A DNA stretch of 64,000 nt from JALZKA01 sp963786495 (GTDB taxonomy: Bacteria; Actinomycetota; Thermoleophilia; Solirubrobacterales; 70-9): contig CAWAZL010000002.1 in the NCBI GenBank assembly GCA_963786495.1, positions 186,001 to 250,000 on the forward strand, given 5' to 3'. Positions 40,813 through 49,483 of the stretch are shown here, piece after piece (the stretch's first letter is position 1; each line of letters starts with the position of its first letter). The notes beneath the pieces are model-generated. The model did not search any database, had not been told where the DNA came from, and saw only the letters and a list, made by a program, of their open reading frames with translations. Position numbers and translations under genes: made by a program.

Positions 40813-41424
40813 ATGGAGGCCGCGGCGATAGAGCGACCCAAACGGGGCCGACCCTCGACGGGTGCGCGCGAGCGCATCCTCGAGGGCTGCCTGGAGGTGC
40901 TCAAGGAGTCGGGCTTTGCAGGCCTGACGATCGCCAAGGTCGCTGCCGCATCCGGCGAGTCGAAGGCGCTCGTCTCCTACCACTTCGGCTCGAAGGACGG
41001 GCTCATCGCGGCCGCGGGGCGCGAGCTGGGCGAAGAGATCACCCGCGAGGTGCTCGACGGGCTGGAGGGCGCGACGACGGTCGAGGAGATCGTCTCGGGA
41101 GCCGCGGGGGCCTTGTGGCAGCTGATCGAGCGCGACGAGCGCCTCCCACGCGTCTACTTCGACCTGAACGCCGTATCCGTTGTCGATTCAGACATCCGTG
41201 ACGTCCTGCGCGAGATCAAGGTGGCGTGGAGGGATGTGGTCGCCGGTCTCCTCCTCAAAGCAAACCCGCCCGTGACAGAGGAGCACGTCGGCGCAGTCAC
41301 GACGCTCACGATCGCGGGGCTTGAGGGCCTGACGCTCGAGCGCATCGAGCGCGGCGAGACGTCCGAGCTGGAGCAGGCGCGCAAGCTGTTCGTCGACTCG
41401 ATCTGCGCAGTCGCTCAGCCCTAA
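40813..41424 (+). CDS. TetR-family transcriptional regulator
   Basis: DNA-binding repressor of 203 residues. The N-terminal helix-turn-helix is clear: ARERILEGCLEVLKESGFAG, LTIAKVAAASGESKALVSYH and FGSKDGLIAAAG. The C-terminal ligand domain is all-helical. It lies 7 bp downstream of the R2lox gene and probably regulates that operon. The stop is 4 bp from the convergent barstar stop. Confidence 0.9.
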   Translation: MEAAAIERPKRGRPSTGARERILEGCLEVLKESGFAGLTIAKVAAASGESKALVSYHFGSKDGLIAAAGRELGEEITREVLDGLEGATTVEEIVSGAAGALWQLIERDERLPRVYFDLNAVSVVDSDIRDVLREIKVAWRDVVAGLLLKANPPVTEEHVGAVTTLTIAGLEGLTLERIERGETSELEQARKLFVDSICAVAQP

Positions 41425-41428
41425 GCGG

Positions 41429-41769
41429 CTACCACTCGAAGACGAGCCTGAGCTCCACCCCACGCTCGGCCCCATCGGCCGCAGCGTCGAGCCAGACCTC
41501 GACCAGCGTGCCCGACATCCGTGGATGCTCGCGCCCAGATCGCAGTCGCGTTCGTGATCACGAGCGCGTAGCCGTCGTTCACAGCTTTGAGGTCGCGCAG
41601 GCACTCCTCGAGCGCGTCCCAGTTATGCCCAAACCAGTCCGGGAAGCCGAAGCCCTCGGCGATCGTGTCTAAGAAGCTCCTCCTTCGACTCGACCGAGTC
41701 GCCCTCGATCGTCAAAACCTCGAAGCCGTCCAGATCCGGCGCCTCATCGGTGAAGTTGACGGTTCTCAT
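41429..41769 (-). CDS. Barstar-family ribonuclease inhibitor (two frame breaks)
   Basis: Intracellular inhibitor of the adjacent barnase-like RNase, about 112 residues when two frame breaks are joined. Segments in order: MRTVNFTDEAPDLDGFEVLT and IEGDSVESKEELL (41769 to about 41670), then DTIAEGFGFPDWFGHNWDAL, EECLRDLKAVNDGYALVITN (to about 41527), then MSGTLVEVWLDAAADGAERG and VELRLVFEW to the stop at 41429. FPDWFGHNWDALEECLRDL is the barstar hallmark. The start overlaps the RNase stop by 4 bp (ATGA). A non-functional inhibitor next to an intact toxin would be costly, so the breaks are probably sequence errors. Confidence 0.82.
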
Positions 41770-42200
41770 TGGCCGTAGTCCGCCGGGTCGATCTGCGTGA
41801 AGGACGCGTAGTGATCGTCGGTGTAATACGTCTCGCCGCCCTCGCCTATCACGAGACGCCGCGCGCCTCGGTCGGGCGATCCCGGCGTCTCGACCGTGTA
41901 CTCCGCGTAGTAACCGATGGGTTGCGAAGGCAAAAGGCCCTCGCGGTTCTGGAAGGTCTGGCCGTCCTCTTCGTAGGGAAGGGACTCGCCGGACTTGATC
42001 GCTGCGAGCACTTCCCCGATCGCGGCGTCCTCTTCGCTCGAGGCCTCGGGCGCGGGCGCGGATTCTGGCGCTGGCGCGGTCGCAGGTGGTGCCGACGGAG
42101 ACGGCGAGTCGTCTTCGAGCGCGGGAACGCCGATCCCAATGAGCGCGGCAGCCGCTACAACGACGCCCACCAGGGACTTGGCCCGGGTGGACGAGAGCAT
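41766..42200 (-). CDS. Secreted barnase-family guanyl-specific ribonuclease
   Basis: Extracellular RNase of the N1/T1/barnase superfamily, 144 residues. The N-terminal hydrophobic signal (SLVGVVVAAAALIGIGVPAL) and an Ala/Pro/Glu-rich linker (about 29-58) precede a compact RNase domain: GQTFQNREGLLPSQPIGYYA, EYTVETPGSPDRGARRLVIG and EGGETYYTDDHYASFTQID. Family catalytic residues are visible as Glu (YYAEYTV), Arg (ARRLVIG) and His (DDHYASF). It is co-translated with barstar through an ATGA overlap. Confidence 0.9.
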   Translation of the reverse strand: MLSSTRAKSLVGVVVAAAALIGIGVPALEDDSPSPSAPPATAPAPESAPAPEASSEEDAAIGEVLAAIKSGESLPYEEDGQTFQNREGLLPSQPIGYYAEYTVETPGSPDRGARRLVIGEGGETYYTDDHYASFTQIDPADYGQ

Positions 42201-42202
42201 GC

Positions 42203-42652
42203 TCAGGGCTTCTCGCCGCGTTCGACCGCGGCGATCTGATCGACGCGGCGCTCGTGGCGGCCGCCCTCGAACTCAGTGGCGAGGAAGGTCTCGACGATCG
42301 GGCGCGCCTCATCGGGCGTCAGGCGGCGGCCGGCGAGAGCCAGGACGTTGGCGTTGTTGTGGCGGCGGCTCATCTCGGCCTCTTCGGAGTCATGTGCATT
42401 TACGGCGCGGACACCGTCGACCTTGTTGGCCACGATCGAGACGCCGACTCCCGAACCGCACACGATCACCGCGCGCTCGGCCTCGCCCTCGGCGACCATG
42501 CGTGCTGCGTCGGCCGCGTGGCGCGGGTAGTCGGTGGACTCTTCGGAGTCAGTCCCGACGTCCACGACCTCGTGGCCGCCCTCTTCCAGGAGCGGCCTGA
42601 CGAGCTCCTTGAGCTCGAACCCGGCGTGGTCGGAACCGACGGCGATCTTCAT
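42203..42652 (-). CDS. rpiB: Ribose-5-phosphate isomerase B
   Basis: Interconverts ribose-5-P and ribulose-5-P (pentose phosphate pathway), 149 residues from ATG 42652; the upstream in-frame extension is not conserved in style. Motifs: MKIAVGSDHAGFELKELVRP, DVGTDSEESTDYPRHAADAA, the active-site Cys in AVIVCGSGVGVSIVANKVDG and SRRHNNANVLALAGRRLTP. Part of the minus-strand core block. Confidence 0.95.
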   Translation of the reverse strand: MKIAVGSDHAGFELKELVRPLLEEGGHEVVDVGTDSEESTDYPRHAADAARMVAEGEAERAVIVCGSGVGVSIVANKVDGVRAVNAHDSEEAEMSRRHNNANVLALAGRRLTPDEARPIVETFLATEFEGGRHERRVDQIAAVERGEKP

Positions 42653-42696
42653 GGCGCCGACGATAGCGGCGAGTCCGGCGCGGCTACCCTCGCGCC

Positions 42697-43095
42697 ATGG
42701 CAAGCAGCGATCTCGAACTCCTCAAAGACAGCTTCGAACGGCTGAGCGCCGAGGGATACGAGTCGATGGTGCCGCTCATCCATCCCGACTTTGAGATGGA
42801 GACCCCTGCCGCGCTTGCAGCCGAGCCCCAGCGCTACGAGGGAGTCGAAGGCTTCCGGCGCTGGTGGACGTCCTTCCTGGACGTCATGGACACCGTGACC
42901 CTCGAGCCGAAGGGCATCCACGAGATCGGCCCGGATCGCTACGCCATCGAGACGGTGATGCGGGCCGTTGGCGGCTCGAGTGGGATCGAGACCAAGCAAG
43001 AGGTCGTGATGGTCGTAGCCCTCCGCGACCAGAAGATGATGCGGATCGACTTCGCGATCAACCTCGAGGACGCCAAGGCGGGCAAGACGGCCTAG
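42697..43095 (+). CDS. NTF2-fold (SnoaL-like) protein
   Basis: Small NTF2-superfamily protein, 132 residues: LLKDSFERLSAEGYESMVPL, HPDFEMETPAAL, YEGVEGFRRWWTSFLDVMDT and closing strands KQEVVMVVALRDQKMMRIDF. Such proteins act as isomerases, cyclases or non-catalytic scaffolds; no catalytic set can be assigned. It is plus-strand in the minus-strand core block, and its stop overlaps the convergent tsaC stop by 4 bp. Confidence 0.72.
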   Translation: MASSDLELLKDSFERLSAEGYESMVPLIHPDFEMETPAALAAEPQRYEGVEGFRRWWTSFLDVMDTVTLEPKGIHEIGPDRYAIETVMRAVGGSSGIETKQEVVMVVALRDQKMMRIDFAINLEDAKAGKTA

Positions 43096-43716
43096 AGCCG
43101 CCGCGCGACCTCCGCCTCGGGCATGCCGCCCTCGCGCAGGATCTTCCAGCCGCCGCCCATTTCGAGGCCCGTCACGTCGATCACCGTGGACGGCAGGCCG
43201 GTCAGTTCGCCGCCGTCGATTGCGAGATCAGCGCCGCCGATGATCTCGAGGGGAACCTCGTTGAAGCTCGCCGGCGCGGGCTCGCCCGTCAGGTTCGCCG
43301 AGGTCTGGAACAGCGGCGTGGCGACCCCGCCGAGGGGGCTCTCGATCAACCGTATGCCGAGCCGCTCGGGATCCTCGCGACAAGCGAGCGGATAGCGCCG
43401 TTCCGGGTTGTGGACGACTAGCCGTGACCGGTCCGGGCAGCAAGGCGGCCAGCGCCGCGCGCGTGGCATCGCCGAGGCTCGAGATCAGCTCTCGGAGGAT
43501 CAGCGGCGAGAAGAAGAGAATGGCTGAGGACTTGCCATCGTCGCGTCCCTTGAGGGCGTGCACCCGCCCGATGGCATCCGCTCGGAGCGGATCGCACGCC
43601 AGCCCGTACAGGCCGTCCGCCGGAAACACCGCGATTCCGCCGGATGCGACCGTGGCGGTGAGCGCCTCGCGGGCCCGCTCCGCCCCGTCGCCCGTGATCG
43701 AGGCGATCTGCGTCAT
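43092..43716 (-). CDS. tsaC: Threonylcarbamoyl-AMP synthase (Sua5/YwlC/YrdC), one frame break
   Basis: Makes threonylcarbamoyl-AMP for t6A37 modification of ANN-decoding tRNAs. About 207 residues when an extra base near 43,422 is removed (LLPGPVT-LVVHNPERRYPL). Motifs: GGIAVFPADGLYGLACDPLR and VHALKGRDDGKSSAILFF (substrate-binding Lys/Arg), TPLFQTSANLTGEPAP, and a final LPSTVIDVTG. ATG 43716 overlaps the prmC stop (ATGA). An essential gene in most bacteria, so a true break is unlikely. Confidence 0.9.
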
Positions 43717-44550
43717 GTCCAGACCTCCGCGTGGCCGACCACGACGCGGTCGATCCCAGCGAGGTCCCTTCTTACCTCGATGTCCGTAAAGCCCGCCCGC
43801 CGAACCAGGTCGGCGACGGTCTCGGACTGGCCCTCCCCCACCTCCAGGCCGATCGCCTTTGCGCTCGTCGCGGGCGAGACCGAGAGCTCGCCGAGCAGCG
43901 CGTCGATCGCCTCGAGCCCGGTCGGGCCGGGTGTTAGCGCTCCACGCGGCTCCCAGTCGCGGAGCTCGGGCTCGAGCTCGTGCCATTCGCGCTCGGTCAC
44001 ATATGGCAGGTTGGCGACCAAGAGCTCGAACTCCCCCGAAGCGAGCGTGCCGTGCGCCAGGCGGACATGCCCAGCGAGGTTGAGGCGCGCTGCGTTCTCG
44101 CGCGCGGCCTCGAGCGCATCGGGATAGAGATCGGTTGCGACAACCGTGGCTGTGAGGCAACTCGTCGGCGATGGCAAAGGCGATCGCTCCGGACCCCGTA
44201 CCTACGTCCAGAACGTTCCTCGGCTGGAGTTCGAGCGCCAGCTCTACCAGCAGCTCCGTCTCGGGCCTCGGGATCAGGACGCGACGATCGACCCCCAGCT
44301 CGATGCGCCGAAAGCCCTTGCGGCCGGTGATGTACGCGACCGGCTCGCGCCGAAGCCGCCGCCGGACGAACTCGGCGAAGATGCGCGTCGCGGCCGGATC
44401 GAGAAGCGTCGCGGGCGATGCGATGAGCGAGGCCCGGGTTGCCCCGCTGGCCTCGGCAAGGAGAACCTCCGCATCAAGCCGAGGCGAGTCGACGCCGGCC
44501 GCCCGAAGCGCATCGGTGGCCGCCTCCAGAGCGTCGTAGGCGGTGCTCAC
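43713..44550 (-). CDS. prmC: Peptide chain release factor N5-glutamine methyltransferase, one frame break
   Basis: SAM-dependent methylation of the GGQ glutamine of release factors; about 279 residues after removing one base near 44,151 (AIADELPH-ATVVATDLYPDA). The N-terminal helical domain includes GRKGFRRIELGVDRRVLIPR (PRPETELLVE). Motif I is NVLDVGTGSGAIAFAIA; the NPPY motif appears as NLPY (ELLVANLPYVTEREW). The start overlaps the prfA stop by 4 bp, the usual prfA-prmC coupling. Confidence 0.92.
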
Positions 44551-45638
44551 TCGCCGCTGGGCTTGAGATCGCCCCCGGCCGCCTGCGCTGCCAGTAGCGC
44601 CCGCTTCTCCTCCCCCGCGAGCGCATCGGTGAACTCGCGCAGGTTGCCGTTGAGGATCTCCTCGAGGTTGTGCGCGGTCAGCTTCACCCTGTGATCGGTG
44701 ACACGTCCCTGGGGGTAGTTGTAGGTGCGGATCTTCTCCGAGCGCTCGCCCGAGCCGACCTGCGACTTTCGCTCTGCCGCGATCTCGGCCTGCTGCTCGG
44801 CCATCTTGCGCTCATACAAGCGCGCTCTCAAGACCCGCATCGCCTTGTCCTTGTTCTGAAGCTGCGACTTTTCGTCTTGCATCGAGACGACGATGCCCGT
44901 GGGCTTGTGCGTGATCCGCACCGCCGAGTCGGTCGTATTGACGGACTGCCCGCCGGGCCCTGAGGAGCGGTAGACGTCCACCTGCAGGTCGTTCGGGTCG
45001 ACGTCGACCTCGACCTCTTCGGCTTCCGGAAGGACAGCGACGGTGGCCGTCGAGGTGTGGATCCGCCCCTGAGACTCCGTCTTCGGCACGCGCTGAACTC
45101 GGTGCGTGCCGCCCTCGAACTTGAAGACCGAGAACGCGCCGTCGCCCTTGATTGCGAACGTCGCGTCTTTGAAGCCGCCCATGTCCGCCGGCGAGAGCGA
45201 GAGGTCCTCGACCTCGTAACCGCGCTCCTGCGCGTAGCGGGTCAGCATCTTGTAGAGGTCGCCGGCGAACAGGGCCGCCTCGTCGCCGCCGGTACCGCCG
45301 CGGATCTCAACCAGGACATTCTTCTCGTCATTTGGGTCCGCCTCAACCATCGCCAGGCGGATTCCCTCCTCGATCTCCTCGATCCGCTTGGGGGCATCGT
45401 TGACGACAGCGCGGAGCTCGGCGTCCTCCCCGTCCTCGTCGATGAGCTCGCGCGCGCCCTCCAGGTCGTCGCGGAGCTTTCGCCACTCGACCGCGAGCTC
45501 GTGGGCGTGGCTGAGGCGCCGGTACTCGCGCCCGACCTCGGCGTAGCGGGCCTGGTCCGCGATCACGGCAGGGTCGGACATCTGGCGTTCCAGCTCGGCA
45601 AAGCGTCCTTCGATCTGTTCGACGAGGCTCTCAATCAC
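44547..45638 (-). CDS. prfA: Peptide chain release factor 1
   Basis: RF1, terminating translation at UAA/UAG, 363 residues, full length. The catalytic loop is YRSSGPGGQSVNTTDSAVRI with GGQ. The codon-recognition PxT tripeptide aligns at RVQRVPKTESQGRIHTS, here Pro-Lys-Thr. The N-terminal helical domain starts LVEQIEGRFAELERQMSDPA. Followed immediately by prmC (4-bp overlap) and tsaC, the standard order. Confidence 0.97.
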   Translation of the reverse strand: MIESLVEQIEGRFAELERQMSDPAVIADQARYAEVGREYRRLSHAHELAVEWRKLRDDLEGARELIDEDGEDAELRAVVNDAPKRIEEIEEGIRLAMVEADPNDEKNVLVEIRGGTGGDEAALFAGDLYKMLTRYAQERGYEVEDLSLSPADMGGFKDATFAIKGDGAFSVFKFEGGTHRVQRVPKTESQGRIHTSTATVAVLPEAEEVEVDVDPNDLQVDVYRSSGPGGQSVNTTDSAVRITHKPTGIVVSMQDEKSQLQNKDKAMRVLRARLYERKMAEQQAEIAAERKSQVGSGERSEKIRTYNYPQGRVTDHRVKLTAHNLEEILNGNLREFTDALAGEEKRALLAAQAAGGDLKPSGE

Positions 45639-45696
45639 GGTCCGCTGAGTGTGGCGGACGCGCGTGATGATTCGCCTGCTCGGCCGTAGTGCGGGT

Positions 45697-47607
45697 ATGG
45701 AGACTCCTCAGAAGCGACGCGTCCTGTCTGTTCTGGCCACCGGCGGCGTCGCCGGCGTCGCCCTCGCCACAGGCGTCGTTGGAGGCGCGGGCGGCCCTGG
45801 TAGCCCGGACGAAGCAGCCGCTTCGGCGCTCGAGCCTTTCGATTCGTGCGATGAGCTCCTCGGGTACGCGCGAGAGCATCAATGGGCCCAGAACGCGTAC
45901 CCGTACGCGATGGAGGGCGACGTCATGTTCTCCTCCGCGGGCGCAGCGGAGGACACAGCCCTGCGCGCCGCCATCCCCAACGCCGACGCCCTCGGCCCCA
46001 GCGAGACGGGAACGAACACGCAAGAGGTCGGAATCGACGAACCCGACATCGCAAAGCTTTCGGGCACAACGCTCTTCCGCGTGCAAGGCAAGGCGCTTCG
46101 CTCGTACGACGTCTCGGGCGACTCCGCGGTGCTCCTAGGCGAGATCGAGCTTGAGGGCGGCTCGAACACGCAGCTTCTGATCGCGGGCGACAAGGCGCTG
46201 GTGACCTGGGACGACTACGACTCAAAGCGCGACACCCAGCTCGCGATCGTGGCCGAAGTCGACATCTCGGACCCCACATCCATGTCCGTGCTTCGCAGGC
46301 TGGAACTCGACGGCGCGAACGTGAGCGCGCGGCTCCAGGGCGAAACGGCGCGCCTCGTCGTCCAGTCCCAGGCTCAGTACCCGAAAGAACCGAGCGAGGG
46401 GTCTGACCCCTCGGATACCGCTGACGACGCCCCCTCGGGCGCTACCGGCGAGACCGGCCCTGAGCCCGAGGAAGACGATGAGCCCGACTGGCTGCCGCAG
46501 GCGTCCCTGCTCGACCTGGAGACGGGCGAGCGAGTCACGACGCCGATCGCCGGCTGCGATGACGTGTCCTATCCGGGTGAGTTCTCCGGGCTGGGCCTTC
46601 TCTCGGTGCTGACGATCGACATGGAGAGCGGCATCGCGCCCACCGACGTCGACTCCGTCATGACCGACGGAACGACTGTCTATGCCTCCGCCGAAAGCCT
46701 TTACGTCGCGACGCTCAAGATGACTCCGCCCAACGACGGCGTCGTCAGCTCCATCGGGCGCCTCATCGGCCCGGACGTGGTCCCGACCCAGCCGTCCGGC
46801 GAGACCGCGGTCCACCGCTTCGACACCTCGGCGGCCGGCGAGACCGGCTACGCCGCGAGTGGCGAGGTCCCCGGGCGGCTGATCGGCCAGTTCGCGATGT
46901 CGGAGGAAGACGGCGTGCTGCGCGTCGCTTCGACCAAGGGCGAAACCTGGACGGAGGGACCGGGTGAGAGCGAGAGCATGATCACGACCCTGGCGGAGAA
47001 GGACGGAGAACTGGAGGAGCTTGGAAGCGTCGGCGGGCTCGGGCGTGGCGAAGAGATCTACGCGGTCCGCTTCATCGGTGACATGGGGTACGTCGTGACG
47101 TTCGAGCAGACCGACCCGCTTTACACCGTGGACCTTTCTGACCCCTCAAAGCCGGTGACGACGGGCGAGCTGAAGATCCCCGGCTACTCGGCCTATCTCC
47201 ACCCCGTCGCCGACGGCCGCCTGCTGGGAATCGGCCAGGCCGGCACTGACAGCGGCACGATCACGGGCGCCCAGGCATCGCTGTTCGATGTCGCCGACCC
47301 CGCGCAGCCCGAACGGCTCGACGCCTTGGACCTCTCGGAAGGGCGCTACGGCTCGACCTCGACCGAGTGGGACCACCACGCATTCCTTTTCTCCCCCGAG
47401 CACTCGATGGCCGTCGTGCCTGTGCAGAGCTACGGGCGCGGCGGCCTGCGGGGCGCGGTCGTGGTGTCTGTCGATCCCGAGGATGGCCTCACCGAGATCG
47501 CGCAGCTCGAGGGCGAAGGCCAGATCGAGCGGACGCTCATCGCGGGCGAGAACCTCGTGAGCGTTTCGACGAAGGGCGTCGCGGTGCACCCGATCGACGG
47601 GATCTAA
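45697..47607 (+). CDS. Secreted beta-propeller domain protein
   Basis: Exported protein of 636 residues from ATG 45697, matching the 'beta propeller domain' secreted family of bacteria and archaea. The signal segment is RRVLSVLATGGVAGVALATG. Blades contain NTQEVGIDEPDIAKLSGTTL, FRVQGKALRSYDVSGDSAVL, VDISDPTSMSVLRRLELDG and IYAVRFIGDMGYVVTFEQTD with PLYTVDLSDPSKP. An acidic linker of about 45 residues after QSQAQYPKEPSEGSDPSD interrupts the blades and contains a GSDP encoded by the 46396-46412 palindrome. Role unknown; it is plus-strand inside the core block. Confidence 0.85.
   Translation: METPQKRRVLSVLATGGVAGVALATGVVGGAGGPGSPDEAAASALEPFDSCDELLGYAREHQWAQNAYPYAMEGDVMFSSAGAAEDTALRAAIPNADALGPSETGTNTQEVGIDEPDIAKLSGTTLFRVQGKALRSYDVSGDSAVLLGEIELEGGSNTQLLIAGDKALVTWDDYDSKRDTQLAIVAEVDISDPTSMSVLRRLELDGANVSARLQGETARLVVQSQAQYPKEPSEGSDPSDTADDAPSGATGETGPEPEEDDEPDWLPQASLLDLETGERVTTPIAGCDDVSYPGEFSGLGLLSVLTIDMESGIAPTDVDSVMTDGTTVYASAESLYVATLKMTPPNDGVVSSIGRLIGPDVVPTQPSGETAVHRFDTSAAGETGYAASGEVPGRLIGQFAMSEEDGVLRVASTKGETWTEGPGESESMITTLAEKDGELEELGSVGGLGRGEEIYAVRFIGDMGYVVTFEQTDPLYTVDLSDPSKPVTTGELKIPGYSAYLHPVADGRLLGIGQAGTDSGTITGAQASLFDVADPAQPERLDALDLSEGRYGSTSTEWDHHAFLFSPEHSMAVVPVQSYGRGGLRGAVVVSVDPEDGLTEIAQLEGEGQIERTLIAGENLVSVSTKGVAVHPIDGI
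46396..46412. repeat. GAGGGGTCTGACCCCTC palindrome inside the beta-propeller gene
   Basis: Perfect 17-bp palindrome in frame within an acidic linker, encoding E-G-S-D-P-S. Same coding frame and same central T on the sense strand as the copies in atpD. Confidence 0.9.
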
Positions 47608-48578
47608 GCCGCGATCTCGATCCGGTCTCGCGCCGCAAGCTCAGCCGGGTTCTCCACGGCAAGCACCGCTTCAAGCGAAGCGATCGCGACCTCCAGGTGC
47701 TCGCGGTCCGGCTCGCGCGTGGTTAGGGTTTGGAGCATCAGGCCAGGCCACATGATCGCCCGGACCCATGCCCGCTCGCGATGCCTGCCGGCCCACTTGA
47801 TGAGCTCGTAGGCGAGGCCCGCCACCAGCGGGATGCCAAGCACGCGCGAGGCGACCAGCCAGTACCACTCGGGGAGGCCAAGCGGCGCGAAGACGAAAAC
47901 CGCAAGAATGACCAGCAGGAGCAGGAAGCTGGTGCCGCAGCGCGGGTGGTGACGCGAGTAGAGCGCCGCGCGCTCGGGTGTCAGCTCGTCGCCCGCCTCG
48001 TAGCACGTGATCGTCTTGTGCTCGGCGCCGTGGAACTTGAACAGGCGGTCGACCTGCCCGATCCGGCTGATCGCGTAGATGTAGCCGACCAGGATCGCGA
48101 CACGAAGAAACCCTTCGACGATCCAGAACAGCACCGACGAGTCGAGCTGGTCCTTGACGAGGCTCGTGGCGGCGACCGGGATCACGAAGAAAAGCCCGAC
48201 CGCCAGCAGCAACGCGCCGATCACGGTCAGCGTCCAGGCGAGCCCGCCGATCTCCTCGATCTCGTCCTCCTCGGTGATCTGAGAGTTGGCGGCGATCCGC
48301 ATCGCGCGGAAGCCGAGCTTGAGCGACTCGACCAGCGCGACAACACCGCGAATCACCGGCAGCCGCAGAACGCGGTGGCTCTTGGCCCAGCTCACGACCG
48401 GCTCGGACGTGACCTCGACCGTCCCGTCCGGCTTCTTCACGGCCAGCGCCCAGGTCGAGACGCCGCGCATCATCACGCCTTCGAGCACGGCCTGGCCGCC
48501 CACGGGGATGTCGCAGGAGGCGACGGGGAGCCCGTCGGGCATGCGTGCGTCAGCGATATTTAGAGCGCGGTCGCTCAT
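47604..48578 (-). CDS. DUF1385 membrane protein
   Basis: Protein of 324 residues matching DUF1385. The N-terminal signature is DIPVGGQAVLEGVMMRGVST, followed by LRLPVIRGVVALVESLKLGF and a multi-helix membrane region. The cytoplasmic motif FKFHGAEHKTITCYEAGDEL and HPRCGTSFLLLLVILAVFVF are strongly conserved in the family. It commonly sits between rpmE and prfA in Firmicutes and Actinobacteria, as here. Function is unknown; conserved Cys/His suggest metal or redox chemistry. The stop overlaps the convergent beta-propeller stop by 4 bp. Confidence 0.92.
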   Translation of the reverse strand: MSDRALNIADARMPDGLPVASCDIPVGGQAVLEGVMMRGVSTWALAVKKPDGTVEVTSEPVVSWAKSHRVLRLPVIRGVVALVESLKLGFRAMRIAANSQITEEDEIEEIGGLAWTLTVIGALLLAVGLFFVIPVAATSLVKDQLDSSVLFWIVEGFLRVAILVGYIYAISRIGQVDRLFKFHGAEHKTITCYEAGDELTPERAALYSRHHPRCGTSFLLLLVILAVFVFAPLGLPEWYWLVASRVLGIPLVAGLAYELIKWAGRHRERAWVRAIMWPGLMLQTLTTREPDREHLEVAIASLEAVLAVENPAELAARDRIEIAA

Positions 48579-48623
48579 CGCCTCACCATCGGCGTCCCCG
48601 CGAAGCGGCTTGACGCGCGGCGG

Positions 48624-48830
48624 CTACTTGGCGCTGCGGGCGGCGCGGCGGCGGAAGCGCTCAACGCGGCCACCGGTGTCGACGAGCTTCTGCTTGCCGG
48701 TGTAGAAGGGGTGGCACTCCGAGCAGATCTCGACGTGGAGATCGGGCTTGGTCGAGCGGGTGTAGAAGTCGTTCCCGCACGAGCAATGGACGTGCGAGAG
48801 GACGTACTCAGGGTGGATTCCAGCCTTCAT
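48624..48830 (-). CDS. rpmE: Ribosomal protein bL31 (zinc-binding form)
   Basis: Large-subunit protein L31, 68 residues. The four zinc cysteines of the C+ form are present: Cys16 and Cys18 (HCSCGN), Cys36 and Cys39 (ICSECH). The conserved HPFYTGKQKLVDTGGRVERF follows. No zinc-free paralogue is in the window. Confidence 0.96.
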   Translation of the reverse strand: MKAGIHPEYVLSHVHCSCGNDFYTRSTKPDLHVEICSECHPFYTGKQKLVDTGGRVERFRRRAARSAK

Positions 48831-48843
48831 CGTGCCTCTGAGT

Positions 48844-49452
48844 CTAGCCAGGGGTTTCGTCCGGCTTGACCAACTCGAACTCGCCTGAGTCGACTGCCTT
48901 CAGCACGCCCGTGTCGTGCTCACCGATCCCGTGGTCGGGCAGCGGCACCTCAATAACGAGCGATGGACCGTCGCGTTTGACTGACTCGCGGGGGCCGAGC
49001 GAGTCGAGCAGCGCCAGCATCGGCGCGTTGTCGTAAAGCACATTCGCCTCGAAGCTCGCGACGCCGACCTCGCATGCCGCGTGAGCGAGCATCCTCAGCA
49101 TCGCCTTGCCCAGGCCGGATCCCTGCCAGGAATCGACGACGATGATCGCCGCCTCGGCGACCTCCGGCCGGTCGAGGCGGATGAACCGGGCGACGCCCAC
49201 CGCCTCGCCGGAGTCTTCATCGACCGCGAGCAGCGCTTCGTGATCGCGGTGGTCGACCTCGAGCAGGTAGCGCAACTGCGACTCCGTCAGGCGCGCGACC
49301 GGGGACATGAACCGCTTGTAGAGCGACTCGGGGCTCATGTTCGCGGTGCCGTCGAGGAACCGGGCACGGTCGTCCGGGTGAAGCGGCGCGATCAGCGCAA
49401 CGCGGCCGTCGCGGAGGACGACGCGGTCGGTTCTTGGGGCGCCTCGGGGCAC
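48844..49452 (-). CDS. GNAT-family N-acetyltransferase
   Basis: GNAT protein, 202 residues. It begins DRVVLRDGRVALIAPLHPDD, with the acetyl-CoA pyrophosphate loop at IIVVDSWQGSGLGKAMLRML (Q-x2-G-x-G). NVLYDNAPMLALLDSLGP is the usual substrate-side helix. A C-terminal extension of about 30 residues (DTGVLKAVDSGEFELVKPDE) lies outside the fold. Substrate unknown. It follows rpmE by 13 bp on the upstream side and may be co-transcribed. Confidence 0.85.
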   Translation of the reverse strand: MPRGAPRTDRVVLRDGRVALIAPLHPDDRARFLDGTANMSPESLYKRFMSPVARLTESQLRYLLEVDHRDHEALLAVDEDSGEAVGVARFIRLDRPEVAEAAIIVVDSWQGSGLGKAMLRMLAHAACEVGVASFEANVLYDNAPMLALLDSLGPRESVKRDGPSLVIEVPLPDHGIGEHDTGVLKAVDSGEFELVKPDETPG

Positions 49453-49483
49453 CCATTCACGCTAGCGATCCGCCTCGCCGAGC

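Noticed and set aside
47136..47150. TCTGACCCCTCA in the beta-propeller gene as a GGGGTC-type repeat
   Set aside because: Lacks the left arm, and the sequence encodes a conserved-looking blade (DLSDPSKP).
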